Positions 39,801 through 47,929 of a stretch of 64,000 nt of DNA are shown here, piece by piece. A model generated the notes under the pieces. It was not told the DNA's origin. It searched no databases and saw only the letters and a list, made by a program, of their open reading frames with translations. Numbering within the stretch: position 1 is the stretch's first letter; the number at the start of each line of letters is the position of its first letter. Location: assembly GCA_932294295.1 (NCBI GenBank), contig OW028584.1, positions 27,551,970-27,615,969 of the forward strand, in the 5' to 3' direction. Both the position numbers and the translations under genes were made by a program. This DNA comes from Alitta virens (taxonomy: Eukaryota > Annelida > Polychaeta > Phyllodocida > Nereididae).

Positions 39801-39943
39801 GTGGCCCTTACAAACATGTGGCAAGTGATAAAAGCAAAGAAATACTGAAAAGACGTTTGAGATATGATTATGAGTTGTATGACTTCATAAAAGCCAGGTT
39901 TGATAGGTTATACAAGGAATTACAACCCAGACGATTGTCATAG
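27828..39943 (+). CDS. UST: Uronyl 2-O-sulfotransferase-like enzyme (7 exons)
   Basis: Golgi type II membrane enzyme of about 310 residues that would transfer sulfate from PAPS to the 2-O position of uronic acid in glycosaminoglycans such as chondroitin/dermatan sulfate. Exons: 27828-27954, 33147-33319, 34657-34736, 34866-34971, 38263-38396, 39388-39536 and 39780-39943 (TAG). Exon 1 holds a short cytosolic tail (ending RKK) and one membrane segment (FVYIAIIMVIFMVVVY). The 5'-PAPS loop is NRVGKCGSKTT in exon 2, the form typical of UST rather than HS2ST. The 3'-phosphate motif is INVVREPLSRFISLYNNF in exon 4. Exon 6 has LAKSNIEKFYSVVGYLENYE and exon 7 RLRYDYELYDFIKARF, both familiar in this family. 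The start is backed by an in-frame TGA at 27816 and a good context. The last intron needs a GC donor. The stem before the catalytic domain is short, so a further exon in intron 1 may be missed. Confidence 0.88.
28406..28750 (-). mobile_element. LINE 3' end, reverse orientation, sulfotransferase intron 1
   Basis: Read on the minus strand it ends AATAAAGTTTTATCC followed by (TTATC)n, preceded by a perfect hairpin AAGCTAC-T-GTAGCTT (28473-28487). A short minus-strand open frame (28488-28745) with Cys-rich CQCGSC may be the C-terminus of its ORF2, but this is not certain. Confidence 0.65.
28955..29136 (-). mobile_element. Partial copy of the 33.4-kb inverted-repeat element
   Basis: The reverse complement reads AGTTAGTTTCATAAAATAT, then CCTGGCTGTGG, AAAGCCAGC and AAATGTAAGAAATT in the same order as 33384-33565. 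The identity is clear but well below perfect. The other terminus is not recognisable here. Confidence 0.6.
29170..30086 (+). pseudogene. LINE endonuclease-to-RT-linker remnant
   Basis: The end of an AP-endonuclease domain (NIDHVFFS, then IVSDHLPI, the conserved SDH box) runs to about 29580. It resumes after a SINE at about 29797 and reaches FWNLVPQNK and LRGYYDAKF near 29930-30030. Frames change and the reverse transcriptase is missing. It is a dead fragment within sulfotransferase intron 1. Confidence 0.75.
29586..29791 (+). mobile_element. SINE family A, 5'-truncated copy
   Basis: Matches 37909-38107: TTAAATTGGC(A/G)GTCCCTTG, CAGTGTCTATG, AAAGATCCCACC, AACATGGGTGGACTCCTC and CAACCCTCGATAG, ending in a CTAT-rich tail. 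The tRNA-like head seen in the other copy is absent. It sits inside the LINE remnant. Confidence 0.75.
30089..30237. mobile_element. Palindromic MITE, copy 1
   Basis: Arms read ACATGGTCAAATGTGCCACG and its inverse, with inner inverted phrases CATGCGTTTATCCTT and AAGGATAAACGCATGG. It is almost wholly self-complementary and each arm contains CACGTG. Two relatives lie at 32397 and 47848. It has no coding capacity. Confidence 0.8.
30429..31192. mobile_element. Foldback element, copy 1
   Basis: Begins TAGTCAAC(T/TT)GTC and ends with the inverse (CGGACCAGTTGACTA). Both arms are arrays of imperfect phrases such as GGCGGACCAGTTGACT and its complement, which can fold on each other. The arms are GC-rich (about 30440-30710 and 31040-31192) around an AT-richer centre with a poly-C run. 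The same family is at 49855. Confidence 0.75.
31888..32250 (-). mobile_element. LINE 3' end, reverse orientation
   Basis: On the minus strand it ends GGAATAAATTTGATTTG with a TTTGA-word tail. Just before this is a perfect hairpin ATGCC-AGA-GGCAT (31955-31967) inside a further GGGC/GCCC pair. The upstream limit is uncertain and no coding domain is visible. Confidence 0.55.
32397..32551. mobile_element. Palindromic MITE, copy 2
   Basis: Starts TACATGGCCAAATGTGCCAC and ends with the inverse (GGCCATGTA). Inner arms CATGCGTTTATCC and GGATAAACGCATG pair as well. It is the longest and best preserved of the three copies and lies in sulfotransferase intron 1. Confidence 0.85.
33384..33788. mobile_element. 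405-bp inverted-repeat element, sulfotransferase intron 2
   Basis: The left end AGTTAGTTTCATAAAA is matched by the inverse of GGTTAGTTTCATTAAA at the right end. It contains no open frame. A partial relative in reverse orientation is at 28955-29136, so this is an interspersed family, probably non-autonomous DNA transposons. Confidence 0.6.
35440..35765 (+). pseudogene. C-terminal remnant of an I/Jockey-like LINE
   Basis: One frame gives RCLIGHTRQTHSHLL, close to the (R)IGHT..TH..LL box found near the C-terminus of many I-, Jockey- and related LINE ORF2 proteins. It is followed by LLECNNLQQ and then a 3' end GCATTAAACACCAACACACACAC. It is short and broken. It lies in sulfotransferase intron 4. 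Confidence 0.55.
36329..36705. mobile_element. Harbinger-like MITE inside the LINE
   Basis: The ends are AGGGACGTTCACACT and the inverse of AGGGGTGTTCACACT, flanked by TTA on both sides (36326-36328, 36706-36708). The 3-bp TTA duplication fits the PIF/Harbinger superfamily. Taking the element out would rejoin GGAATT and AGAGGA, encoding GIRG, the residues expected at this point of a LINE reverse transcriptase. It has no coding capacity. Confidence 0.85.
37611..38107 (+). mobile_element. SINE family A, copy with tRNA-like head
   Basis: The head has an A box (TGGTCTAGTGGTAAGAC) and a B box (GGGTTCAATCGC) for RNA polymerase III. The body shares CAGTGTCTATG, AAAGATCCCACC and CAACCCTCGATAG with the copy at 29586, and ends in a CTAT-rich tail. 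It is interrupted by a SINE B copy (37703-37893) and is itself inserted in the tail of a LINE. Confidence 0.8.
37703..37893 (+). mobile_element. SINE family B, copy nested in SINE A
   Basis: Perfect 15-bp target duplication ATCCTCCCAGCTGGA at 37688-37702 and 37894-37908. The head (GGGGGTCTAGCTCAGTGGTA, then GGTTCAATTCCCAGTC) is tRNA-like with an anticodon loop CTTCCAA, suggesting a tRNA-Gly (TCC) ancestor. The body has GTCTCATTGCCATGGTCCCT and CTGTCCTAATTAGCCC. The tail is (CCA)n. Confidence 0.92.
38430..38603 (-). mobile_element. SINE family B, copy 2, beside sulfotransferase exon 5
   Basis: Reverse orientation, with a 10-bp target duplication TGTGTCATGA at 38420-38429 and 38604-38613. Shared phrases: GACAGGCAGGGACCATGGCA and CTCGACCGGGAATTGAACCC. 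It lies about 34 bp after the exon 5 donor (38397). Confidence 0.88.
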
Positions 39944-41952
39944 GTAATGAAGTATTTTCACTGAGCAGCCCTGAATTCAGCAAGACATAGGTCTTTCTTC
40001 TCCTCTTATTACTCATTTTGCTCTTCAGACATAGTAGGTCATAACTGACTGATTCCATAAATTAAATTTTCTCTGGGAAATAACAAAAATCAACTAAATG
40101 ATAAGATGTAAAATATACATTAAAATGCACTAAAAATACTGCTGCTAGGATGCACTTTGCATCAGCCAATCAGAGTCAAGGGCAGGAATTTATTCAGCCA
40201 ATATAATTGCAGTATTCTGTCGTAGCCACCTGGTGGCAATACAGAGAACCTTCGGTGAAAATCCACTGTTGCTGAATAGCATTTCATGTGATTTTGCTGA
40301 CACCAATTTCTAACCGAAAGACGGCGTTTTTCAGATGCATAGTACTGATCTTTCTTATAACTGACACAAAACATCATCATGATCATGGTAGAAATAATTT
40401 TAATGGCCTTGCTAGCCATTGCAATGATGTTGCAATGCTTTTTCAATCGCTTTCATGGAAATTATAACTCTTCCACAATGGATAGATTTGGCAAATTCAT
40501 GTTGTTGAAATGATTTATCTACACATAGTTTTAGATAACACAATAACATGACATCTTTCCCCGATTTCAGGGCAAATGAGTACACTGTGTGTCGTCACCT
40601 CACAGTCCAGCGACCTAATTATGTACATGTTTTGCTTGTGAAATCATCTAAAGTAAATAAATTACATAGGCTGGCTTATCATGTGAGTTTAGGCAATTCT
40701 TGTTCTGACAAGCAGGCAATTCAGAAAAATTTCTTAAACTAAAATAAATATAAGTCTATTCCTCTTGTTTTTTTAAGAGAACATGTTTTAAGTCCATACT
40801 CGGTCTGTCGGCTACATAGTTTAAGCAATAATTTTGTTTAAGGTAAACCAGCAAAGAATGTCAATAATTAGGTTGCCCGGCTGTTAGGTGACACCACGGA
40901 TCAGCACCGGAAGTATGTCAGCCTATTAACGTTTATTTAGAAATGAACAAAAAGGTTGTTCAAACATTGCACTTCATACATAGACACTTGCATTTTGAAT
41001 TTTTATGGTTGATATAAAGTTATTTAAATATTCAATTGCTTGGGCCCAGTAGGATTCTTGCCCTGCCCAAATATGGCAGATCCGAGAGCACAGGTTTGTC
41101 ACACCCTTTATACCAAAAAGTTCTTGCAGGGGTTGACGATATGTCTCAATAGTTATGTTTATTTCTACATGTATGTTTGTTATGTATTTATTAAAAACTT
41201 TTCATGTATCACACAGACAAAATGTTATCACTGTTATAATTTTTATTATTCATGTTTCGCACATTCCACAAACTATGTGATAGTGCAAAATAGTAGTACA
41301 AACTGCCAATTATATTCCAAATTGTAATTGACATATTTATACAATTTTGTTTCAGATTTGTAAATCTTTGTAAATTTTCCTGATACATTTTGCCTTGGGA
41401 AAAGGTTATTTCAATAAACAATAAAATAAACAATAAAAAGTACAGTGGCCCACTTGGGATTCTTTTAGTAGGCGAGCCTCAGCCTATAGAAAATTTTCAT
41501 CAATTTCAAAGTCGCCGGTTTTTCTAGAGCTGATGAAAACTGTGTTTGCAAGTAGCAATAGCAAGACACAATGGATCACTATGAATAGATCTAAAACATG
41601 CACTGTCCAACAAAAGATCAAAAATCTGGCACAAACATGGAATATTACCAGTGCTAAGATCATTTATGGTGAAGCAAGACTGAAAACAGATCTCTCAATA
41701 CAATCTGAGCATTAGCAAATAATTAGAAGAGAGATGCTGCAATTATGGACTTTTTAGATTTGATGGTGGACAGTAAAGATGATGATACAGGCAATATAAT
41801 TTTTATTTTAACATATCTTTGTACATATTAAACTTACCATGATATCATAATTAAATTCTTATTTACATGTATGATATATGTTTGACCAGTATTTCAATTT
41901 TGTATTCCGTACCTGATGTGTACGAATAAATAATACATATATTTATATATAT
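39944..41952. other. 3' flank of the sulfotransferase gene
   Basis: About 2 kb with no recognised exon. It holds one complete MITE (40582-40905). Possible polyadenylation signals cluster at about 41414-41440 (CAATAAACAATAAAATAAAC). The short open frames here have no recognisable domain. Confidence 0.5.
40582..40905. mobile_element. Inverted-repeat MITE, complete copy
   Basis: The left arm CGTCACCTCACAGTCCAGCG, then ACCTAATTATGTACA, is matched in inverse by TGTCAATAATTAGGT, then CGGCTGTTAGGTGAC, at the right. The arms are at least 35 bp and imperfect. No open frame of note. A truncated relative sits in caspase intron 5. Confidence 0.8.
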
Positions 41953-44900
41953 AGTAGTAGTAATTTTATTAACCAAAAGTGGATGGCCACCAGAAAAAGC
42001 CAAGGCTTATCAGGCTGGTTGCCATTGCAGAATCAGGTTTGATTTATATAAAAATAATGAATGTCAATATCCATTTATAACAGGTTGTAACCACTGAGGA
42101 AGTAACTTTTTATGCTTTTGTGTAATGCTCTTAATGTTTTGAAATCATGATTGTTTTGTTGCCGAAAATTATTCCATAGTATTGCGCCTTTTTAAACTGC
42201 TGTTTTTTTGTTGTTTTTTTTTGTCTTGCTCTGTCTTTACTCTGTTTATTAAAAGTTCTTTATTTTTTCTAGTGACTCTTCTGGCATTAAATATATAATA
42301 ATTTTGAAAAATAGGAGGGACAAGGTTTTTTTATCACTTTGAAATTCAATCATGCTAGCCTTGTACATATCTTTTACCATCATAATATTATATTTATGGT
42401 ATATTTCTTTTGTTTGCATCCGTAAATCAAGTCTATATAAACCTTTTACGGCTTTATTTTGTAATGTTTGGAGTCTCATTATATGCGATTTTGCAGCTGT
42501 ACCATAGACTTGGATTCCATATTTAATTTTTGAGTGAACATATGTTTTTATTTTAAAAGAATTTGTAATTTTTACTAAGCCTCTTTCTAGTTTCATTATA
42601 TGTTGTTTCCCATTGTAAATTGTCATCTAATATTATTCCAAGATATTTAACTTGAGGAGATCTTTTGATTACAATGTCATTTACTTTGATATTGTTTAAG
42701 TAATTGGGTAAAATTGTATTAAATTGTGTTTTGGAGTGATTCAATAATAATTTGTTGCTTTTAAATCATTTGTCTAAACTTTCTATGGCAGTTTTAAACT
42801 TTAGCTGCAGAATTTCTGGATTTTTGTCTAATATCATTGTTTGTTGTGTTGCGGATATCATTGATATATATAAGGAATAATAGGGGCCCAAGGACAGAGC
42901 CTTGTTGAACCCCATGTGCATTTGTCTTAATTTCAGATTTCGCTTCATTCAATTTTACAAATTGTTTTCTATTGCTCAGTTAACTTTTAAATAATCTATT
43001 GCCGACTCCTCGGATACCATAATACTCCAATTTATGAAGTAGTATTGAGTGATTTACTAAGTCAAAGGCCTTAGTTAGATCAATGAATATTCCTAATGTG
43101 TAGAAGTTTCAATACACTTTCTTAGTTTATCAACAATTTCAGTTAGAGCCAGTATGCAAGAATAGTTTTCTCTGAACCCAAATTGGTATGGATATAATAA
43201 TTTGTGTTTGTTTATAAAATTTAAGGTTCTTGTGTGGATTAGTTTTTCTAAGATTTTATTGATGCAAGAAGAAAGCTTATTGGTCGATAATTTGTTAAAT
43301 TAGTGGGATCATCCTTATTGTATACTGGTATAACTTTTGCCATTTTTAATTCTGGGTACTCTGCTGTTATGAACACTAAGTTAAAAATGTGGTTCAGTAT
43401 AGGTGATATTACAGCGGTATTTCCTTTTATATTTTTAGGGTGCACATTGTCTGCACCAGGAGATTTATTGTTTTATAATGTTATAAATTTCGAATTTGGA
43501 TTTTCTAGATACTTTTTAAATTATCAGGCAAATGCTCAGTGAGTTTTGAAGCAATGGATGTAAAGTAGTTGTTAAATTGTTCTGCAATTTCTCTTTCATT
43601 TGTTATATATACTTGGTGTTCATCTTCTACTTTTATTATATTTCTGGATTTTTTTTGTTTTGTTTGGATTGATGATAGGTCCAAATATCTCCCAAAGAGA
43701 ACACAGATTTGTCTTCTTTTCATTTATCAGGGTCTTATAATAGTTAGATTCACTTTTCCTCAGACACTTAGTAGGTATATTTCTGTACTGTTTATAAATC
43801 TGTCTATTTACATCATCTGGGTGTTACAAATATTTCCTGTATAATTTGTTTTTGTATTTAATACTTTTGAGCAATCCACTAGTTATCCATTTCTTATCTC
43901 TTGCTCTTTGTCTTGATATTCTTTTCAGAGGAAAGCAGGAGTCAAAAGCAAATTTGTATTTCTTAAGGAATATAAGTACGGTGACATTAGGGTCATTCAT
44001 TTTGTATGTTATGTCCCAATTTTAATTTTGTAAGGTTTGCTTAAACTTTTCTTAATTTTTTGGTCCATAGATTCTTATAAGGGGTTGATCAGCAACATAT
44101 TTAGGTTGATTTTTCTTCTGATATTTTGTAGTTATAAAATTGGGAAGGTGGTCTGAAATACCAGTGAATAGATTTCCTGATGTTATTTCATCTTCTAAGT
44201 TTTCTACAGTAATTTTGGTCATTATATGATCAATTAATGTCATAGAATCTTCTGTGATTCTTGTCAGTAATGTAATCTGGGGTATAAAACCATTACTGAT
44301 TAATGTATTAAAGAAGTCGGTAGTTGTGTTGTGCATTCCTACTTTTAGTCCATCAATATTCAAATCTCCACATATTACACATCTAACCTTTTCATCATAC
44401 AATTTACCTAATTATTTTCTGAAGACTCAGTAAATAGTGATATTGCCTCCTGGATGTCTATAAATGCATCCTACAACTAGCCTTTCATTTCCATCGTCAA
44501 TTTCAATCCAGACATTTTCAGTTTCAATTTCATTTTTCATAATTTTCAGGTCATGTCTTTCATGGCATGCATGAGTATTCTTAACAAAAATTCCAGTCCC
44601 TCCAAATTTGTTATTTTGTGGTAAATTGTAATAGAGATTGTACTCTTTTGAAAAGAATACTGCTCTGTTTTGAATGTTTTTGGTGCCGGTTTCAGTAAAT
44701 GCTATTACATCAAAACTTTTTTCAAAATGTGCAAGTAATGGCAATGGTGGTGGTGGTGGATTAGGGCTTTATGTCCTGTATCTCTTCCCATGATGGGCTA
44801 TTTAGGACAGGTAGGGACCATGGCAATGAGACGAAGGATTAAACAGCTATCCAACATAGGCTCGACCGGGAATTGAACCCGGGACCAAGTGGTTGGAAGC

Positions 44901-45235
44901 CCAGCGCGCTACCACTGAGCTAGGCCCCCATCCCTCAAGTAATGACATTAATTCTGCACTGTGTTTATCTAAACTTCTAATTCAACTGCAATAAAGTCAG
45001 ATCATACTTACTATTTTTAAGCAGAGTGTTCAGTGATTCTTTATTATAATAATTGCAGTTTATTCCAGTTTGACTGCTCGGAAAAGTTGTGTTTCTAATG
45101 AAGTTCTCTAGTTTATTTTTATTTTTTTTAAAGTTTAGTTTATAATCTGTCAGATTTTGAAAGGGAAGTTCGCCAGCCATATTTGATACTTGAAGTGTAA
45201 TTGTGAATTTTTTAGTGAATTTTGTCATAAATAAT
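41953..45235 (-). pseudogene. L2/CR1-like LINE, reverse, nearly full ORF2 but broken
   Basis: On the minus strand, the N-terminal part (from 45228) leads into LLQLNIRSLDKHSAEL. The AP-endonuclease follows: FDVIAFTETG, GGTGIFVKN, YRHPGG, then CGDLNID, TLIDHI and ISDHLP (to about 44052). RT motifs NLTNYRPIS, YQFGFRENYS and a C-terminal KIKYGIQVYGTAAK follow down to about 42250. The 3' end has an AAGCC/GGCTT hairpin (41997-42008), AATAAAATT and (ACT)n. Several frameshifts and stops are present, so it is not active. A SINE B copy splits the endonuclease region. Confidence 0.88.
44746..44935 (-). mobile_element. SINE family B, copy 3, inside the LINE
   Basis: Target duplication CAAGTAATGGCAAT (44732-44745) and CAAGTAATGACATT (44936-44949), 12 of 14 identical. 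In reverse orientation it has GGCCTAGCTCAGTGGTAGCG, a loop CTTCCAA, GGTTCAATTCCCGG and a (CCA)n tail. Reading across the duplication restores the LINE frame (AELMSLLAHF). Confidence 0.92.
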
Positions 45236-45907
45236 GGATACTACATCAGTAGTTAGCATTTGGTTAAAAATGGATATTATATAAAATTTAGAATATGCTT
45301 TAAGGTGCTAAAGTTTAAGGCATATATTATCAATTTAAGGGGCATGTATATAGAATCAATAAGAATTTTTATAAAAACTTTCCTGAATAAACTTATTAAT
45401 TTTTATCATTTTTAGATTTTCTGGTTTTTATGAGGCTTTTCCGGTTTTTGGCAGCCTTCCTGCAAAGTCATCTCTACTATATCAAAGAGTCTGTTCCAAA
45501 ATTTGTCAAAATGTGCCCACTGAGGCCCTTTTCTAAAGATAGTCAACATAGAAGTGAAAACCCATTTGGAACCTCTGAGAGAGGCACGTCTTCGTAGGAG
45601 GTTTTTCCCAAGTATCTGTTTTAATCTAATCAGATAATATAAAACTGCATAGCAACGGTGATGATTCTCAAAAGAAAGCTACATAGAGCATTCCATATTT
45701 GGAAATCGCTCTGGCCTGGCTGGTGCAGCAGGCAAAATTAACATTATTTTGTTTTAGGATGTTATGGATTCTATTGGGAAGATGTTTTTAAAGTTAAGTT
45801 TATAATCTGTCAGATTTTAAAGGGAAGTTCGCCAGCCAAATGGCAAAATTAACATAATGTATGCGGCCCCTTCTGAAAGTTCTTTTCCCAGAAATAGATC
45901 AGATAAG
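45236..45907. other. Segment between two LINEs, with a copied LINE fragment
   Basis: No gene recognised. At about 45785-45839 is a second copy of 53 bp of the neighbouring LINE (45126-45182), with only about two differences, enclosed by 17-bp direct repeats (see findings). Confidence 0.6.
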
Positions 45908-47640
45908 TAAGTAAGTAAGTAAAACTTTATTTAATGTTGTGTTAAAACGATAAACATAAGTACCTGGGCTTTTGTCCGACAATTAAAACTTGATAAAACA
46001 TAAACAAACAGTAAAACATGAAATATATTTACAAACATATCAAAAACATTAAATGTTACATGAAATACAGCAACCACAACTGCACTTTGGCTCCCATGTT
46101 TTAACTTTAAACTTAAAATTGTTCTACATCAGACAATCTAAAATCATTTTGGATATTATTTTATAACATAGCATCTGAGTATCTTAATGACCTAAAACCA
46201 TACTTGAGTGTTTTCAAACTAGGCTGTACAATGGTGGTGTTTCTCATATCATATTTATGTTCTTTAATGCTGTAAAAACTACTTTCAAATGGTGGTAAAC
46301 AATAATGTATAATCTTGCTGACAATGACTAGAACGTTTCGTTGCATATTAATATATAATTGCACATAGTTGGCTTTAAGTAACAGCTCTTTATAGCAATC
46401 ATCATTTTTGACACTGGATCTAACGTGTTTCTTAATCTCCCTAGGGAATTCACTTGCCTTGAGCTTCTCACAGTTACATGTTTGACTTGCTGTGTGAATT
46501 TCAGTTCTTTGTCAATGTAGACACATAACACCTTTGTGCAATCCGTGTTACTGATGCAGTTATTGCCAATTTTGATACTCAAATCACATTCTTTTCTAGA
46601 CATGACCATTGCTTGAAATTTGTCAGGATTAGTGTATGTGAAAATACAATACAATGCAATCATAAAACATTCACATTAGTAAGCATTGCCTATCTTCAGG
46701 TCTATTTTAAAGAGAGCTTTACTTGCTCACAAGTTTTGATCATATGTTTGTAATTTATAAACACATTTTTTATGATGTTCCTTCTCCATCTCCATCTTTT
46801 AATATTCATGAGCCAGAAAAATATTTTGTTTATAGATCTGGTGTATTTGATTTGTGATAAAAATGTTGAACAACAAAGGCCCCAAACATGTGCCTTGGGT
46901 AATTCCCCTTTTCAAAGCAAGCTAAGAACTTCTGGAATCTTTAACTTTTACACATTGCTTTCTAAATAATTAATCATGAATAAACAAGAGTCATCACAAA
47001 AACAATAAGAATGCTATTTCGCAACAAGTAAATCATGGGGTATACAATCAAAAGACTCCGACAAATCCATCGTTAAAGTACCAACAAATTTATCATTACC
47101 CAATGAACGTTTCCAGGTATCTTTAGTACAAGTTAAAACCTGGCACTAACCATGACCTTTGCTATAAGCACCTACATTGTAGGTGCTTGTCAAATAATTC
47201 ATTCAATGACATGTGTGCAGAACTCAGAACTCAGAATCCACTTATTTAAAGCAAAAAAAAAAAAAAAGCATTTACATTGAATACATGGGGAAAAAATCAA
47301 TTACTGATAATTTTCACTTTGCTGAGGGAGACCCCTTTAATGCCAAAGGCGCTATCAAGGAGCCACCCAGTTACATATTTAAGGCTGGAATCCCCTCAAT
47401 CAATAAAATGCAGTGATCTATTCAGATATTAACATATCAAATACCTTGGAAAATATAGAAATTATACCTTGAAAAATATAGAAATTATGCTCATTGGTCT
47501 ATAGTCCTCTTTGCACAAATGAAAAAAACCTGTTCAGCGTCTTTCTTTTTTTTCTTTTTTCATGCCTTCTTTAAAACTATTTGACAAAAATGCATTGTTG
47601 ATAATTTTTGCAAAATGATAGATGTTTGTCATTAAAACGA
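45908..47640 (-). pseudogene. CR1-like LINE RT and 3' end, reverse orientation
   Basis: Minus-strand reading: IYHFAKIINNAFLSNSFK (about 47600), EDYRPMSII (about 47500), TMDLSESFDCIPHDLL (about 47040-47085, RT motif A with FD), GITQGTCLGPLLFNIF (about 46885-46935, motif B). Then the C-terminal part with SSRQVNSLGRLRNTL and a YDMRN box (46161-46663). The 3' end is AATAAAGTTTTACTTACTTA. Frameshifts are common, so it is a dead copy. Confidence 0.82.
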
Positions 47641-47654
47641 GCCAAAACACCGTA

Positions 47655-47695
47655 GATATCAAGTTCAAGATATCAAGTTCAAGATATCAAGTTCA
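47655..47695. repeat. Three 14-bp tandem copies
   Basis: GATATCAAGTTCAA is repeated three times, next to the 5' limit of the LINE. Possibly related to its insertion. Confidence 0.8.
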
Positions 47696-47847
47696 CTGTT
47701 TCTCATGAGAAATCACAAATTTGATCTGTTACCTGCTCTTTATTTATGTTTCTGAAGCTGATTACATTGAGAGCCATCAGCCATGTACAATAATATAAAT
47801 AGGCCAATGTTCAATGTATGAAATCAATTCATGAATCTCCATAATTT

Positions 47848-47929
47848 TACATGGCCAAATGTGCCACGTGTGTTTTCCATGCATTTGGATAAATGCATGG
47901 AAAACGCACATGGCACATTTGACCATGTA
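47848..47929. mobile_element. Palindromic MITE, copy 3 (short form)
   Basis: TACATGGCCAAATGTGCCAC at the left pairs with its inverse at the right, and the centre is GCATTTGGATAAATGC. The whole 82 bp is one near-perfect hairpin. It corresponds to the outer arms plus a short centre of copies 1 and 2. Confidence 0.85.

Noticed and set aside
47213..47416. Plus-strand small protein
   Set aside because: It is antisense to the LINE reverse transcriptase region on the minus strand.
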